From: Arthrobacter sp. NEB 688
GTDB lineage: Bacteria; Actinomycetota; Actinomycetes; Actinomycetales; Dermatophilaceae
Reading direction: 5' to 3'
Assembly (NCBI RefSeq): GCF_013201035.1
Contig: NZ_CP053707.1
Span: 930,001-994,000, forward strand
Length of the DNA stretch: 64,000 nt
Part shown: positions 8,586 to 16,849 of the stretch, piece by piece
How positions within the stretch are numbered: position 1 is the stretch's first letter
Layout of the letters: every line of letters begins with the position of its first letter
Program-made: the position numbers and the translations under genes
The notes under the pieces: model-generated
Database searches by the model: none
What the model was told of the DNA's origin: nothing
The model's input: the letters and a program-made list of their open reading frames with translations, nothing else

Positions 8586-9953
8586 GTGAGCGCGACGCCT
8601 GAGGACACCTCCCCGTCCCAGCACCGCGAGGTGCTGCGGCTGGCGGTCCCCGCGTTCCTCGCCCTCGTCGCCGAGCCCCTCTTCCTCCTCGTCGACTCCG
8701 CGATCGTCGGCCGGCTGGGCGTCGAGCCCCTGGCCGGGCTCGGGGTCGCGAGCGCCGTCCTCCTCACGGCCGCCAACGTGTTCGTCTTCCTCGCCTACGG
8801 GACGACGAGCGTCGTCGCGCGCCGGCTCGGGGCGGGCTCCCGCGAGGGCGCGGTGTCGGCCGGGCTCGACGGCACCTGGCTCGCGGTCGGGCTCGGCGTC
8901 CCGACCGCCCTGCTCGTCGCGCTCTTCGCGCGGGACCTGTCGGGGGCCTTCGGTGCCTCGGCGCGGGTCGTCGACGAGGCGAGCACGTACCTCGCCGTGT
9001 CGGCCGTCGGGCTCCCCGCGATGCTCGTCGTCCTCGCGACGACCGGCGTGCTGCGCGGCCTGCAGGACACCCGCACCCCGCTCGTCGTCGCCGTCGGCGG
9101 CTTCGGTGCCAACGCCCTGCTCAACGTCTGGTTCGTCCACGGGCTCGGCTGGGGCATCGCCGGGTCTGCCTGGGGCACCGTCATCGCCCAGTGGGGGATG
9201 GCCCTCGCGCTCGGCGCCGTGCTCGTCCGCGAGGCGCGCCGGACGCGGCTGCCGCTGCGGGCGCACCCCGGCCGGGTGCTCGCGGCCGCCCGGGGCGGGG
9301 TGCCGCTCCTCGTCCGCACGCTGGCCCTGCGCGCGGTGCTGCTCCTCACGACGTGGGTCGGCGCCGGCTTCGGTGACGTGCCCCTGGCCGCGTACCAGGT
9401 GACCGCGACGCTGTGGTCCTTCCTCGTCTTCGCCCTCGACGCCCTGGCGATCGCCGCGCAGGCCATCACCGGGCGCACCCTCGGGGCGGGCGACCTCGCG
9501 CGCACCCGGGTCGCGACCCGGCTCATGGTGCGCTGGGGCGTCCTCGGCGGCGTCGTGCTCGGGCTGCTCGTCCTCGCCGTCCGACCGTGGGTCGGCGCCT
9601 GGTTCACGCCGGACCCCGCGGTCCAGGCGGCCGTCGCCGCGGGGCTGACCGTCGTCGCGCTCCAGCAGCCGCTCTCGGGCTTCGTCTTCGTCGTCGACGG
9701 CGTGCTCATCGGCGCGGGCGACGGGCGCTGGCTCGCCGTCGCCATGGTCGGCACCCTCGCGGCCTACGTCCCGGTGGCGCTCGGCGTGCGCGCGGCGGGC
9801 GACTGGCTCCTCGAGGGCGGCAGCGTCCTCGGGCAGGAGCACGCGCTCATCTGGCTGTGGCTGGCGTTCACGGCGTTCATGGCCGTGCGCGGCACGCTGC
9901 TCTGGCTGCGCGTGCGCACCGACCGGTGGATGGTCACCGGCGCGGCCCGCTGA
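8586..9953 (+). CDS. MATE family efflux transporter (DinF-like)
   Basis: A 455-residue multidrug and toxin extrusion antiporter, predicted to have 12 membrane segments arranged as two six-helix halves. The N-terminal helix pattern LAVPAFLALVAEPLFLLVDSA and the repeated R.LGAG / TGRTLGAGD loops match the DinF subgroup. It is expected to use an ion gradient to export cationic compounds at the plasma membrane. The GTG start sits within ccggggtgag and is the first that retains the full first helix. A MATE gene close upstream of dnaB is a recurrent actinobacterial arrangement, usually with rplI before it. Here a subtilase takes that place and a CoA-transferase intervenes. Confidence 0.92.
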   Translation: MSATPEDTSPSQHREVLRLAVPAFLALVAEPLFLLVDSAIVGRLGVEPLAGLGVASAVLLTAANVFVFLAYGTTSVVARRLGAGSREGAVSAGLDGTWLAVGLGVPTALLVALFARDLSGAFGASARVVDEASTYLAVSAVGLPAMLVVLATTGVLRGLQDTRTPLVVAVGGFGANALLNVWFVHGLGWGIAGSAWGTVIAQWGMALALGAVLVREARRTRLPLRAHPGRVLAAARGGVPLLVRTLALRAVLLLTTWVGAGFGDVPLAAYQVTATLWSFLVFALDALAIAAQAITGRTLGAGDLARTRVATRLMVRWGVLGGVVLGLLVLAVRPWVGAWFTPDPAVQAAVAAGLTVVALQQPLSGFVFVVDGVLIGAGDGRWLAVAMVGTLAAYVPVALGVRAAGDWLLEGGSVLGQEHALIWLWLAFTAFMAVRGTLLWLRVRTDRWMVTGAAR

Positions 9954-9969
9954 CGCTCGTCCGCTGCCT

Positions 9970-10021
9970 GCGAACCTGTGTGAACACGCCGGGGAAGTCC
10001 GGCGAGTCCACACACGTTCGC
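9970..10021. repeat. 52-nt intergenic palindrome, family A copy 1
   Basis: Two 23-nt arms (gcgaacctgtgtgaacacgcc.. and its complement) pair at 20 of 23 positions around a 6-nt loop. It lies between the convergent MATE and CoA-transferase genes. A second copy with the same length and loop size is at 43936-43987. It could act as a bidirectional terminator, but the sequence conservation exceeds what a hairpin needs. Confidence 0.85.
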
Positions 10022-10040
10022 GGCGGGGGAGTGGTGCAGC

Positions 10041-11276
10041 TCAGGCGAGCCCGAGCGCGCGCGCCTCCTCCCACAGCTCCTCGCGCACGTCGGGGTGGGC
10101 GGCGTCGCGGATGATGTGGCGGCACTGCCCGCGCTGGTCGTAGCCGAAGAGCTCGGCAGCGCCCTGCTCGGTGACGACGGCCGTCTGCTGCACGCTCGTC
10201 ACCGGCTCGTCGAGGAGGGGGACGACGGTGGAGCAGTTCGCCTTCGGGTGCCACGAGCGCAGCGCGATGAACGACTGCCCGCCCGGCGAGTGCAGCGCCC
10301 CGACGACGAAGTCGGTCTGCCCGCCGAAGCCGGAGTGGATGCGGGCGTCGATGCGCGAGGCGTTGGCCTGCCCGAAGAGGTCGACCTCGAGCGCGGAGTT
10401 GACCGAGGTCATCCGGCGCTGCCGGGCGATGAGCCCGGGGTCGTTCGTCGTCTCGGTCCGGGTCATCCGCACCCGCGGGTTGCCGTCGACCCAGTCGTAG
10501 AGGTCCTGCGAGCCGAAGAGGAACGAGGTCGTCAGCGGGTGCTCCGCGTCGAGCGCGCCGGCCCGGTCGAGGGCGACGACGCCGTCGGAGAACATCTCGG
10601 TCCAGACCCGCAGGCCGCGGCGCCCGGTCAGCGCCCCGATCGTCGCGTCCGGGATGCCGCCGATGCCCGCCTGGATGGTGGCGCCGTCGGGGACGCGGGC
10701 GGCGATGCGCTCGCCGATCAGCTGGCTGTCGTCGTCCGGCACGAGCGGCTGGTGCGTCGGCAGCGCGGAGGAGACCTCGACGGCGAGGTCGACCGACTCG
10801 GTCGCGAGCAGCGCGTCGCCACCGGTGTAGGGCATCCGGTCGTTGACGACGGCCACTACGAGGCCGGAGCGGGCGCGGCAGGCGTCGATGGCCGCCGGGA
10901 GCACGTTGACCTCGATGCCGAGCGAGAGCATCCCGTCGCGCGGCGGGGCGCAGTGGACGATGACGACGTCCGGCGCGAGCGGCCCGCCGTAGAGCACCGG
11001 CACGAGCGAGAGGCGGCTCGGGACGTAGGAGAGGTTCGAGTGCCGGCGCATGCCCCCGCCGACGAAGCACGTCTCGGCGGTGACGCCCGGCCGGTCCGGG
11101 ATGCCCGGCGGCGCGTTGAGGGCGTGGAGGACGTACTCCTCCCGGCCCTCGTCGAGGACCCGGACGGCCTCCCAGGGCACCGCGACGTTGCCGGAGACGA
11201 CGACGCGGGGGACGCCCGGGAGGGCGGCGAGGTGGCGGCCGAGCTGGTCGAGGGTGACTGTCCGCACGACTCCCAT
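10041..11276 (-). CDS. Acetyl-CoA hydrolase/transferase family (4-hydroxybutyrate CoA-transferase-like)
   Basis: A 411-residue family I-type CoA-transferase, predicted to move CoA between acyl groups such as acetyl-CoA and a short-chain carboxylate. The glycine loop AGIGGIP (203-209) and the active-site segment VWTEMFSDGVV carrying E227, which forms the glutamyl-CoA intermediate, are intact. The C-terminal GGQTDFVVGA and SFIAL blocks follow. Two ATG codons are adjacent. The second (11276) is preferred because the purine-rich GGGGG upstream is better spaced from it. Its convergent MATE neighbour and the separate DUF2277 gene give no pathway context, so the acceptor acid is unknown. Confidence 0.87.
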   Translation of the reverse strand: MGVVRTVTLDQLGRHLAALPGVPRVVVSGNVAVPWEAVRVLDEGREEYVLHALNAPPGIPDRPGVTAETCFVGGGMRRHSNLSYVPSRLSLVPVLYGGPLAPDVVIVHCAPPRDGMLSLGIEVNVLPAAIDACRARSGLVVAVVNDRMPYTGGDALLATESVDLAVEVSSALPTHQPLVPDDDSQLIGERIAARVPDGATIQAGIGGIPDATIGALTGRRGLRVWTEMFSDGVVALDRAGALDAEHPLTTSFLFGSQDLYDWVDGNPRVRMTRTETTNDPGLIARQRRMTSVNSALEVDLFGQANASRIDARIHSGFGGQTDFVVGALHSPGGQSFIALRSWHPKANCSTVVPLLDEPVTSVQQTAVVTEQGAAELFGYDQRGQCRHIIRDAAHPDVREELWEEARALGLA

Positions 11277-11363
11277 CATGGCCCCCGCGGCGGTCGCGCA
11301 CACGGCAGGTGAGGCTCTCCTGACCCCTTCCGGCCACGCGGTGTCCCGCCTAGCGTGGAGGGC

Positions 11364-11639
11364 ATGTGCCGCAACATCCGCCAGCTCCACAACTTCGAGC
11401 CCCCCGCCACCTCCGACGAGGTGCGCGCCGCCGCGCTCCAGTACGTCCGCAAGGTCAGCGGGTCGACGAAGCCGTCGCAGGCCAACGCCGAGGCCTTCGC
11501 GCGGGCCGTCGACGAGGTCGCGCACGCCACCGCGCACCTCCTCGACGCCCTCGTGACGCAGGCCCCGCCCAAGGACCGCGAGGTCGAGGCCGCGCGGGCC
11601 CGCGCCCGGTCGGCGGAGCGCTACGGCCGCACCGGCTGA
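11364..11639 (+). CDS. DUF2277 family protein
   Basis: A 91-residue soluble protein of the DUF2277 family, recognisable from the near-invariant start MCRNIRQLHNFEPPAT and the EVRAAALQYVRKVSG motif, where the Cys-Arg-Asn-Ile opening is diagnostic. The rest is helical and basic, ending in a charged helix (AARARARSAERYG). No function is established for the family. The ATG at CRNIRQL is chosen over an ATG three codons upstream because the family begins at MCRN. It stands alone between the divergent CoA-transferase gene and the dnaB upstream region. Confidence 0.85.
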   Translation: MCRNIRQLHNFEPPATSDEVRAAALQYVRKVSGSTKPSQANAEAFARAVDEVAHATAHLLDALVTQAPPKDREVEAARARARSAERYGRTG

Positions 11640-11695
11640 GCGCCGGGTCGGGGCGTGGCGGGCGAACCCGCCTGATGCAGGTGCCTCATCCCTCC

Positions 11696-11865
11696 TGTGG
11701 ACCGTGACACGCCCGAAACTTTCTGCCGTGCACATCCGGTGGACGGCGAACGTGCAGGTCAGCAGGGTGCTGGACGGGTGCTGGGAGCCTCGTCCACAGG
11801 GTTGTCCACCGACGGTGCACAACTCCGACCGGCGTTTTCCCCACCCGGTCCACAGGTTGTCCCCA
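11696..11865. promoter_or_regulatory. Cluster of DnaA-box-like sites upstream of dnaB
   Basis: The 398 bp without a gene upstream of dnaB hold six matches to the actinobacterial DnaA box TTGTCCACA. Three match 8 of 9 (TCGTCCACA at 11790, TTGTCCACC at 11802, TTGTCCCCA at 11857). Three match 7 of 9 (complement of 11696-11704, TTTTCCCCA at 11835, CGGTCCACA at 11846). Five fall within 76 bp. This could be a DnaA-controlled dnaB promoter or a DnaA-titrating site. The chromosomal origin is normally beside dnaA/dnaN, which are absent here. Confidence 0.5.
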
Positions 11866-12037
11866 GCCGGTCGGCGGTGGGGTCCGCTCCGGCTTGGTGG
11901 TCGGTGGGGGCAGGTCCTACGGTGACTCGGACGTCCCGGTGTCGGTGCCTTCTGGTGGGGTGGTGACCACGCCGACGGACGTCGCAGAGGCGGCCCGGTC
12001 GGGGTCGCCGGAGTCGGTCCCGGAAAGGGGAGCACGG

Positions 12038-13408
12038 GTGAGCATCGCGGAGCTGAGCGAGGCCTTCTCGGCTCCCACCGAGCGCCCGGACGAGCGCGTC
12101 CCCCCGCAGGACCTCCACGCCGAGCAGTCCGTCCTCGGGTCGATGCTCCTCGACAAGGACGCGATCGCGGACTGCCTCGAGGAGGTCAAGGGCCACGACT
12201 TCTACCGGCCGGCCCACGAGGCGATCTTCGACGCGGTCCTCGACCTCTTCGGCCGCGGCGAGCCGGCCGACGCCATCACCGTCGCCGACGAGCTCTCCAA
12301 GCGCGGCGACCTGACCCGCGTCGGCGGGCAGGCCTACCTCCACCAGCTGATCCAGTCGGTGCCGACCGCGGCCAACGCCGGCTACTACGCCGAGATCGTC
12401 CACGAGCGGGCGGTGCTGCGCCGGCTCGTCGAGGCCGGGACGCGCATCGTCCAGATGGGGTACGCGCAGGGCGAGGGCGACATCGACGACATCGTCAACC
12501 GCGCCCAGGCCGAGGTCTACTCGGTCGCCGAGAAGCGCGGCGGCGAGGACTACCACGCGCTCGGCGAGCTGCTCAACGAGACGATGGAGGAGATCGAGGC
12601 CGCCTCCGGGCGCACCGACGACCTCATCGGCGTCCCGACCGGCTTCCTCGAGCTCGACGCGCTGACCCACGGCCTGCACCCCGGCCAGATGATCGTCGTC
12701 GCGGCCCGCCCGGCCGTCGGCAAGTCCACGCTCGGCATCGACATCGTCCGTGCGGCCGCGATCAAGCACGGCATGGCCGCGGCGGTGTTCTCCCTCGAGA
12801 TGAGCCGCACCGAGATCACGATGCGCATCCTCTCGGCCGAGGCGACCATCCAGCTCCAGGACCTGCGCCGCGGCCTGAAGAACCAGGAGCAGTGGACCAA
12901 GCTCGCCCGCATCATGGGCAAGATCTCGGACGCCCCGCTGTTCATCGACGACAGCCCGAACATGTCGCTCATGGAGATCCGGGCCAAGGCGCGCAGGCTC
13001 AAGCAGCAGCACAACCTCAAGCTCATCGTCATCGACTACCTCCAGCTGATGACGAGCGGCAAGAAGGTCGAGTCGCGCCAGCAGGAGGTGGCGGAGTTCT
13101 CGCGAGCGCTCAAGCTGCTCGCCAAGGAGCTCGAGGTGCCGGTCATCGCGGTCAGCCAGCTCAACCGTGGCCCCGAGCAGCGCACCGACAAGCGCCCGCA
13201 GATGTCGGACCTGCGTGAGTCGGGCTCGATCGAGCAGGACGCCGACCTCGTCATCCTCCTGCACCGCGACCGCTCCGACCCCGAGCGCGAGGGCGAGGCC
13301 GACGTCATCGTCGCCAAGCACCGCAACGGGCCGACCGCCGACCTCGTCCTGGCCTTCCAGGGTCACTACTCCCGCTTCAACAACATGGCGCGCGACGGCG
13401 GCTTCTGA
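12038..13408 (+). CDS. dnaB: Replicative DNA helicase DnaB
   Basis: The hexameric 5'-3' replicative helicase, 456 residues, which unwinds the fork and recruits primase. The N-terminal helical domain (PQDLHAEQSVLGSMLL, about residues 22-120) and the RecA-fold domain (about 190-456) are both present. Walker A is ARPAVGKST with K229, Walker B is the LIVIDYLQLM strand, and the SQLNRGPEQR and ESGSIEQDADLV motifs are intact. No intein interrupts it, unlike some mycobacterial dnaB genes. The GTG start is chosen because gaaaggggag lies at ideal spacing. An upstream frame extension is open but lacks a good ribosome site. DnaA-box-like sites precede it and a cluster of palindromes follows. Confidence 0.97.
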   Translation: MSIAELSEAFSAPTERPDERVPPQDLHAEQSVLGSMLLDKDAIADCLEEVKGHDFYRPAHEAIFDAVLDLFGRGEPADAITVADELSKRGDLTRVGGQAYLHQLIQSVPTAANAGYYAEIVHERAVLRRLVEAGTRIVQMGYAQGEGDIDDIVNRAQAEVYSVAEKRGGEDYHALGELLNETMEEIEAASGRTDDLIGVPTGFLELDALTHGLHPGQMIVVAARPAVGKSTLGIDIVRAAAIKHGMAAAVFSLEMSRTEITMRILSAEATIQLQDLRRGLKNQEQWTKLARIMGKISDAPLFIDDSPNMSLMEIRAKARRLKQQHNLKLIVIDYLQLMTSGKKVESRQQEVAEFSRALKLLAKELEVPVIAVSQLNRGPEQRTDKRPQMSDLRESGSIEQDADLVILLHRDRSDPEREGEADVIVAKHRNGPTADLVLAFQGHYSRFNNMARDGGF

Positions 13409-13417
13409 CCCGACTTG

Positions 13418-13476
13418 TTGCGAGTTCCGCCGCTCGACGCGCCGTCGATGCCGCGTGTCGGCGGCACAACTCGCAA
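13418..13476. repeat. 59-nt intergenic palindrome, family B copy 1
   Basis: Begins ttgcgagttccgccg and ends ggcacaactcgcaa, folding into an imperfect hairpin directly after dnaB. It is one of three full copies in the window (13635-13693, 42892-42950), all exactly 59 nt. The whole 405-bp gap 13409-13813 is made of such elements. Confidence 0.85.
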
Positions 13477-13550
13477 TCAGAGGGGTGCTGAGCCCCGGGT
13501 GGCCGGGTGGTCGGCTCGGTCGAGTCCGCGGGGCCTCGCGAGCCGACTTC

Positions 13551-13609
13551 TTGCGCATCTGCCACCTGTGGGGGCCGGTTCCGGGGGTCGAGAGGTGGCG
13601 GATGGGCAA
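13551..13609. repeat. 59-nt intergenic palindrome, related architecture
   Basis: Begins ttgcgcatctgccacct and ends aggtggcggatgggcaa, giving arms with only scattered mismatches. The arm sequence differs from family B, yet the length is again 59 nt, the ends are again TTGC/GCAA, and the same gagccgacttcttg flank precedes it as precedes copy 2. It looks like an element sharing insertion context and size with family B but not arm sequence. Confidence 0.75.
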
Positions 13610-13634
13610 TCGGTCGCTGCGGAGCCGACTTCTT

Positions 13635-13693
13635 GTTGCGAGTTCCGCCGCTCGACGCACCGTCGGTGCCGCGTGTCGGCGGCACAACTCGCA
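13635..13693. repeat. 59-nt intergenic palindrome, family B copy 2
   Basis: Nearly identical to copy 1 (13418-13476), with ttgcgagttccgccgctcga on the left and ggcacaactcgcaa on the right. The downstream flank (atcag.ggggtgctgagcc.cggg) is also repeated after copy 1, so a segment larger than the hairpin was duplicated with a 217-bp period. Confidence 0.85.
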
Positions 13694-13719
13694 ATCAGTG
13701 GGGTGCTGAGCCTCGGGTG

Positions 13720-13738
13720 GTCGGCGGCGCAACTCGCA
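13720..13738. repeat. Half copy of family B palindrome
   Basis: tcggcggcgcaactcgcaa matches only the right arm of the family B element, followed by the same atcagtggggtg flank. It looks like a partial duplication or a decayed copy just before the alarmone synthetase gene. Confidence 0.7.
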
Positions 13739-13813
13739 ATCAGTGGGGTGGGTGTGCCGGGCGGGCGGCGTCGGTCGGGTGGTGGGGGCGCTCGGCGTGG
13801 GACAGTGGGCGGC

Positions 13814-14794
13814 ATGTCCCTGCGTCACGTCGACCGCGCCGTGGCCGGGTACGCGGCCGCCCGCCCGCAGCTGGTGCCCGCGACCGAGCAGTTCGTCGCC
13901 GACGTCGCCGCGACGATCGACGAGGCCGGCATCAACTACCTCAGCGTCACCGGGCGCACGAAGTCGGTCGCCTCGTTCGCGGCCAAGGCGCGCGGCGTGC
14001 TCGTGGACGACTCGGCCGCCGACCCGCTCGTCGCCGTGACCGACCAGGTCGGCGTGCGCGTCATCACCTACGTCCAGCGCGACATCGACGCCGTCGCCGA
14101 CCTCCTCGCCGAGCACTTCACCGTCCTCGACGACCGCGACCTCGGCGTCGAGACCGCCGCTGCGGGCCGCTTCGGGTACGCGAGCCGCCACCTGCTCGTC
14201 ACGCGCTCGACCGCGCCGGGCGCCGCGTACGAGCCCCTGCTGTGCGCCTCGGTCCAGCTGCGGACCGTGCTACAGCACGCGTGGGCCGAGTTCGAGCACG
14301 ACATCCGCTACAAGGGGACGGTCCCGCCGGAGCAGGTGCCCGACCTCGACCGCCGCTTCACCCTCGCCGCCGGCCTGCTCGAGCTGGCCGACCGAGAGTT
14401 CCAGACCATCCGCGACCGCCTCCAGGCGGGCTTCGGCACGAGCGGGGTCGACGCCGGCGACGAGCTCGACCCCCGGATCAGCCCCCAGGAGCTCGCGACC
14501 TTCCTCGCCGGCCGGTACTCCAGCGCCGGCTGGTCGCGCACCGACCACTACGAGTGGATCGCCGGCCTCCTCCTGGAGCTGGGCATCGCCTCGCTCGACG
14601 AGCTGAGCGAGACCCTGCGCGCCATCGACAGCGCCGCGGTGACGGCGGCGATGGACTACCGCTACCCGCCGGGTGCCGTCCGACGGCTCGACGACGACCT
14701 CCTCGCGCGCTTCGGCGAGCGCTACCTCGCCCTGCACGGCAACGCCCACCGGCACGACTCCCTCGCCGCGCGGGCGGCCCGCCTCACCGCGTGA
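13814..14794 (+). CDS. RelA/SpoT-domain small alarmone synthetase-like protein
   Basis: A 326-residue protein with a single (p)ppGpp synthetase domain, predicted to transfer pyrophosphate from ATP to GDP or GTP under stress. The domain spans roughly residues 40-180: GRTKSVASFAAKARG (substrate loop), TDQVGVRVITYVQRDID (metal-binding D), RFGYASRHLLV, and SVQLRTVLQHAWAEFEHDIRYK carrying the Q.RT and EHD.RYK motifs. No hydrolase HD domain and no TGS/ACT regulatory region are present. It is longer than typical RelP/RelQ proteins because of a helical C-terminal extension of about 140 residues. Its end overlaps the convergent lipoprotein gene by 11 bp. Confidence 0.87.
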   Translation: MSLRHVDRAVAGYAAARPQLVPATEQFVADVAATIDEAGINYLSVTGRTKSVASFAAKARGVLVDDSAADPLVAVTDQVGVRVITYVQRDIDAVADLLAEHFTVLDDRDLGVETAAAGRFGYASRHLLVTRSTAPGAAYEPLLCASVQLRTVLQHAWAEFEHDIRYKGTVPPEQVPDLDRRFTLAAGLLELADREFQTIRDRLQAGFGTSGVDAGDELDPRISPQELATFLAGRYSSAGWSRTDHYEWIAGLLLELGIASLDELSETLRAIDSAAVTAAMDYRYPPGAVRRLDDDLLARFGERYLALHGNAHRHDSLAARAARLTA

Positions 14795-15818
14795 TGCGCT
14801 GCACCGTGCCGTCGGTGCGGCTGGCGACCCAGAGGGTCCGCGAGCCGGGCTCCACGGCCACGGTGTTCGGCTGCTGCACCGTGGGGTAGCGCGCGACCTC
14901 GCGTGGGCTCGACCCCGTGACGTCGACGCCGACGACCTCGTTGCGCGCGGTCAGCGTCACCCAGACGAGCCCGCCGCGCTCGTCGGCGGCGAGGCCGTAC
15001 GGGCTCCCGGCGAGCGCCAGCGACCCGACGGGGCGCAGCGGGGTCACCGAGAACAGCAGCAGCGCGTCGCCGCGGGTGTCGGCGACCGCCAGCAGCCCCG
15101 GCCGCGCGAGGATGCCGTGCGTCGGGCCCTCGCCGGCGGGCACGCGGGCGACCCGGGTCATCGCGTCGAGGTCGTAGCTCGTGACCGACCAGTCGGCGAC
15201 GTCGACGGCCAGCGCCGTGCGGCCGTCGGCGACGACCCCGCCGGGCTGGCGCATGTCGTCGAAGGTGTGGACGACCCGGCCGTCACGGACGACGCTCATT
15301 GACCCGCTGAACTCGTCGCCGACGAGGAGGTCGCCGCCCTCGGCCCCGGTGGCGTCGTGGGGGACGTGACCGACCGGGGTCGTCCGGGTGCGGCCGGTCG
15401 CGGTGTCGACCTCGACGAGCTCGTCGGCGGCCTCGTTGGCCACGAGCACCGTCCCGCCCCCGGCGGTGAGGCCCAGGTGGCGCACGGTGCCCGGGACGGT
15501 CACGGTGCGCCGGACGGCGAGCGTGGCGGGGTCGAGCAGCACCAGCCGGTCGGGCCTGCGGACCCCGACGGCGAGCAGGCCGCTCGCGGGGTCGAGGACG
15601 ATGCCCTCGGGCGAGTAGCCGACGGGCACGACCCGGCCGGCCGGCTCGACCGTCGGGGTGGGGGCGAGGGCCGGCTCGGCCCCGGCGCCGCCGCGCGCGT
15701 GGTGGTCCGCGGTGGGCTTTGGCTCGTCCCCGCCCGAGCAGCCGGCGACGAGGACCGCGACACCGGCGAGGCCCGTGGTCAGGGCGAGGCGGCGGCCGAC
15801 GGCGCGGGAGGGGCTCAC
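14784..15818 (-). CDS. YncE-like beta-propeller lipoprotein
   Basis: A 344-residue predicted lipoprotein. After the GTG start come basic residues and a hydrophobic stretch ending in the lipobox VLVAGC, then a Pro/Ala-rich linker. The remainder consists of repeated blades of about 40 residues (GYSPEGIVLDPASGLLAVG, GTVRHLGLTAGGGTVLVAN, PYGLAADERGGLVWVTL, PNTVAVEPGSRTLWVAS), as in YVTN/YncE seven-bladed propellers. It should sit on the outer face of the membrane, and its ligand is unknown. An upstream ATG at 15887 is possible but would bury the signal peptide. Confidence 0.82.
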   Translation of the reverse strand: MSPSRAVGRRLALTTGLAGVAVLVAGCSGGDEPKPTADHHARGGAGAEPALAPTPTVEPAGRVVPVGYSPEGIVLDPASGLLAVGVRRPDRLVLLDPATLAVRRTVTVPGTVRHLGLTAGGGTVLVANEAADELVEVDTATGRTRTTPVGHVPHDATGAEGGDLLVGDEFSGSMSVVRDGRVVHTFDDMRQPGGVVADGRTALAVDVADWSVTSYDLDAMTRVARVPAGEGPTHGILARPGLLAVADTRGDALLLFSVTPLRPVGSLALAGSPYGLAADERGGLVWVTLTARNEVVGVDVTGSSPREVARYPTVQQPNTVAVEPGSRTLWVASRTDGTVQRITR

Positions 15819-15926
15819 CGGCTCGAGTCTGCCCCAGCCGCGCCCGCGGTCGGCCCGGGGGACCCGGCTGGCCGCGGTCGCGTGCACCCTCGCCGGGCCG
15901 CGTCGGCCGGCGTCCCCGGGACGGGG

Positions 15927-16769
15927 TCAGCCCCCGTCGGCGCCGGATGCGGACGCTGCGGCGGCGTCGACGCGCTCCACCCACTCGCGCAGCAGCCGGG
16001 CGAAGCGCCGGGGGTGCTCCATCGAGGGCAGGTGGGCGGCGTCGGCCCAGTCGACGCGCCCCGCGTCCGGGACCTCCGCCACCACCCGGTCCGCCGCGTC
16101 GTGGACGGTCGCGAGGTCGTGGTCGCCGACGAGCACGAGGACGGGGACGCGCAGCTCGGCCAGCCGCTCGGCGGCCGGGGGGTCGGGCTCGTCGACCTCC
16201 GCGTCGCCGAGCAGGCCCTCGACCTCGAAGGCGCGGCGCTGCATCCGTGCGACGGCGTCGCGCAGGGCCGGCGCGACCTCGTCCTCCCGGCGACCGGGCC
16301 CGACGAGCCACGTCGCGACGTTGAGCGCGACGGCGCCGTCGAGGTCGTCGGCGCCGAGGAGGGCGCGCTCGCCCTCGACGAAGGCGCGCAGGTCGTCGGT
16401 CATCGTCACGAGGAGGCTGCCGCCCGGCGGCGCCAGCACGACCGACTGCGCGAGCCCGGGCCGCGCGAGGGCCACCTCCGCCGCGACCCCGGCCCCGAAG
16501 GACGCGCCGACGAGGTGGCAGGAGGCGACGGACAGCTCGTCGAGGAGGGCCACCACGTCGTCCCGATGGCCGATCGCCCCGTCCGGCGGGGTGTCGGACT
16601 CGCCGACACCGCGCAGGTCGAGCCGGACGGCGTCGAGCGACGCGGTGAGGTCCTCCCAGACGGGGTCCCACATCCGGCGGTCGGCGACCCCGGCATGGAG
16701 CAGCACGACGGTCGGGGCGCCGGGCCGGCCGGCGCGCTCGTAGGCGATGGACCGGTCGCTCAGCGGCAT
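15927..16769 (-). CDS. Alpha/beta-fold hydrolase
   Basis: A 280-residue alpha/beta hydrolase. The strand-loop VVLLHAGVADRRMW gives the oxyanion region, DLRGVGES is the usual post-strand-4 motif, and the nucleophile elbow is GASFGA with its central Ser. VLVGDHD supplies the acid and the terminal histidine is in DAAHLPSMEHP. The architecture resembles esterases and enol-lactone-type hydrolases, and no substrate can be assigned. An 18-bp perfect palindrome ends in its ribosome-binding sequence (ggagg, 7 nt before ATG), which suggests repressor control separate from the aminotransferase gene upstream. Confidence 0.85.
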   Translation of the reverse strand: MPLSDRSIAYERAGRPGAPTVVLLHAGVADRRMWDPVWEDLTASLDAVRLDLRGVGESDTPPDGAIGHRDDVVALLDELSVASCHLVGASFGAGVAAEVALARPGLAQSVVLAPPGGSLLVTMTDDLRAFVEGERALLGADDLDGAVALNVATWLVGPGRREDEVAPALRDAVARMQRRAFEVEGLLGDAEVDEPDPPAAERLAELRVPVLVLVGDHDLATVHDAADRVVAEVPDAGRVDWADAAHLPSMEHPRRFARLLREWVERVDAAAASASGADGG

Positions 16770-16778
16770 GCTCGACCT

Positions 16779-16796
16779 CCGGATGACGTCATCCGG
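16779..16796. promoter_or_regulatory. Perfect 18-bp palindrome at the hydrolase ribosome site
   Basis: ccggatgacgtcatccgg is a gapless palindrome whose hydrolase-proximal end provides the first bases of the GGAGG sequence for the gene starting at 16769. The symmetry and position suit a dimeric repressor. No regulator gene is adjacent. Confidence 0.5.
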
Positions 16797-16849
16797 CGAG
16801 TCAACGCCGTCGGTCGGCCGGGGGCAACCGGGTTACCCCCGCGCGGGGG

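Noticed and set aside
11640-12037. Chromosomal replication origin
   Set aside because: DnaA-box-like sites are present, but dnaA and dnaN are absent and no AT-rich unwinding region is visible.
13409-13813. Small genes inside the palindrome cluster
   Set aside because: Open frames exist on both strands, but they follow the inverted repeats and carry no recognisable domain or ribosome site.
11759-14191. A long minus-strand open frame opposite dnaB
   Set aside because: Low-complexity composition, no recognisable domain and complete overlap with dnaB mark it as a shadow of the coding strand.
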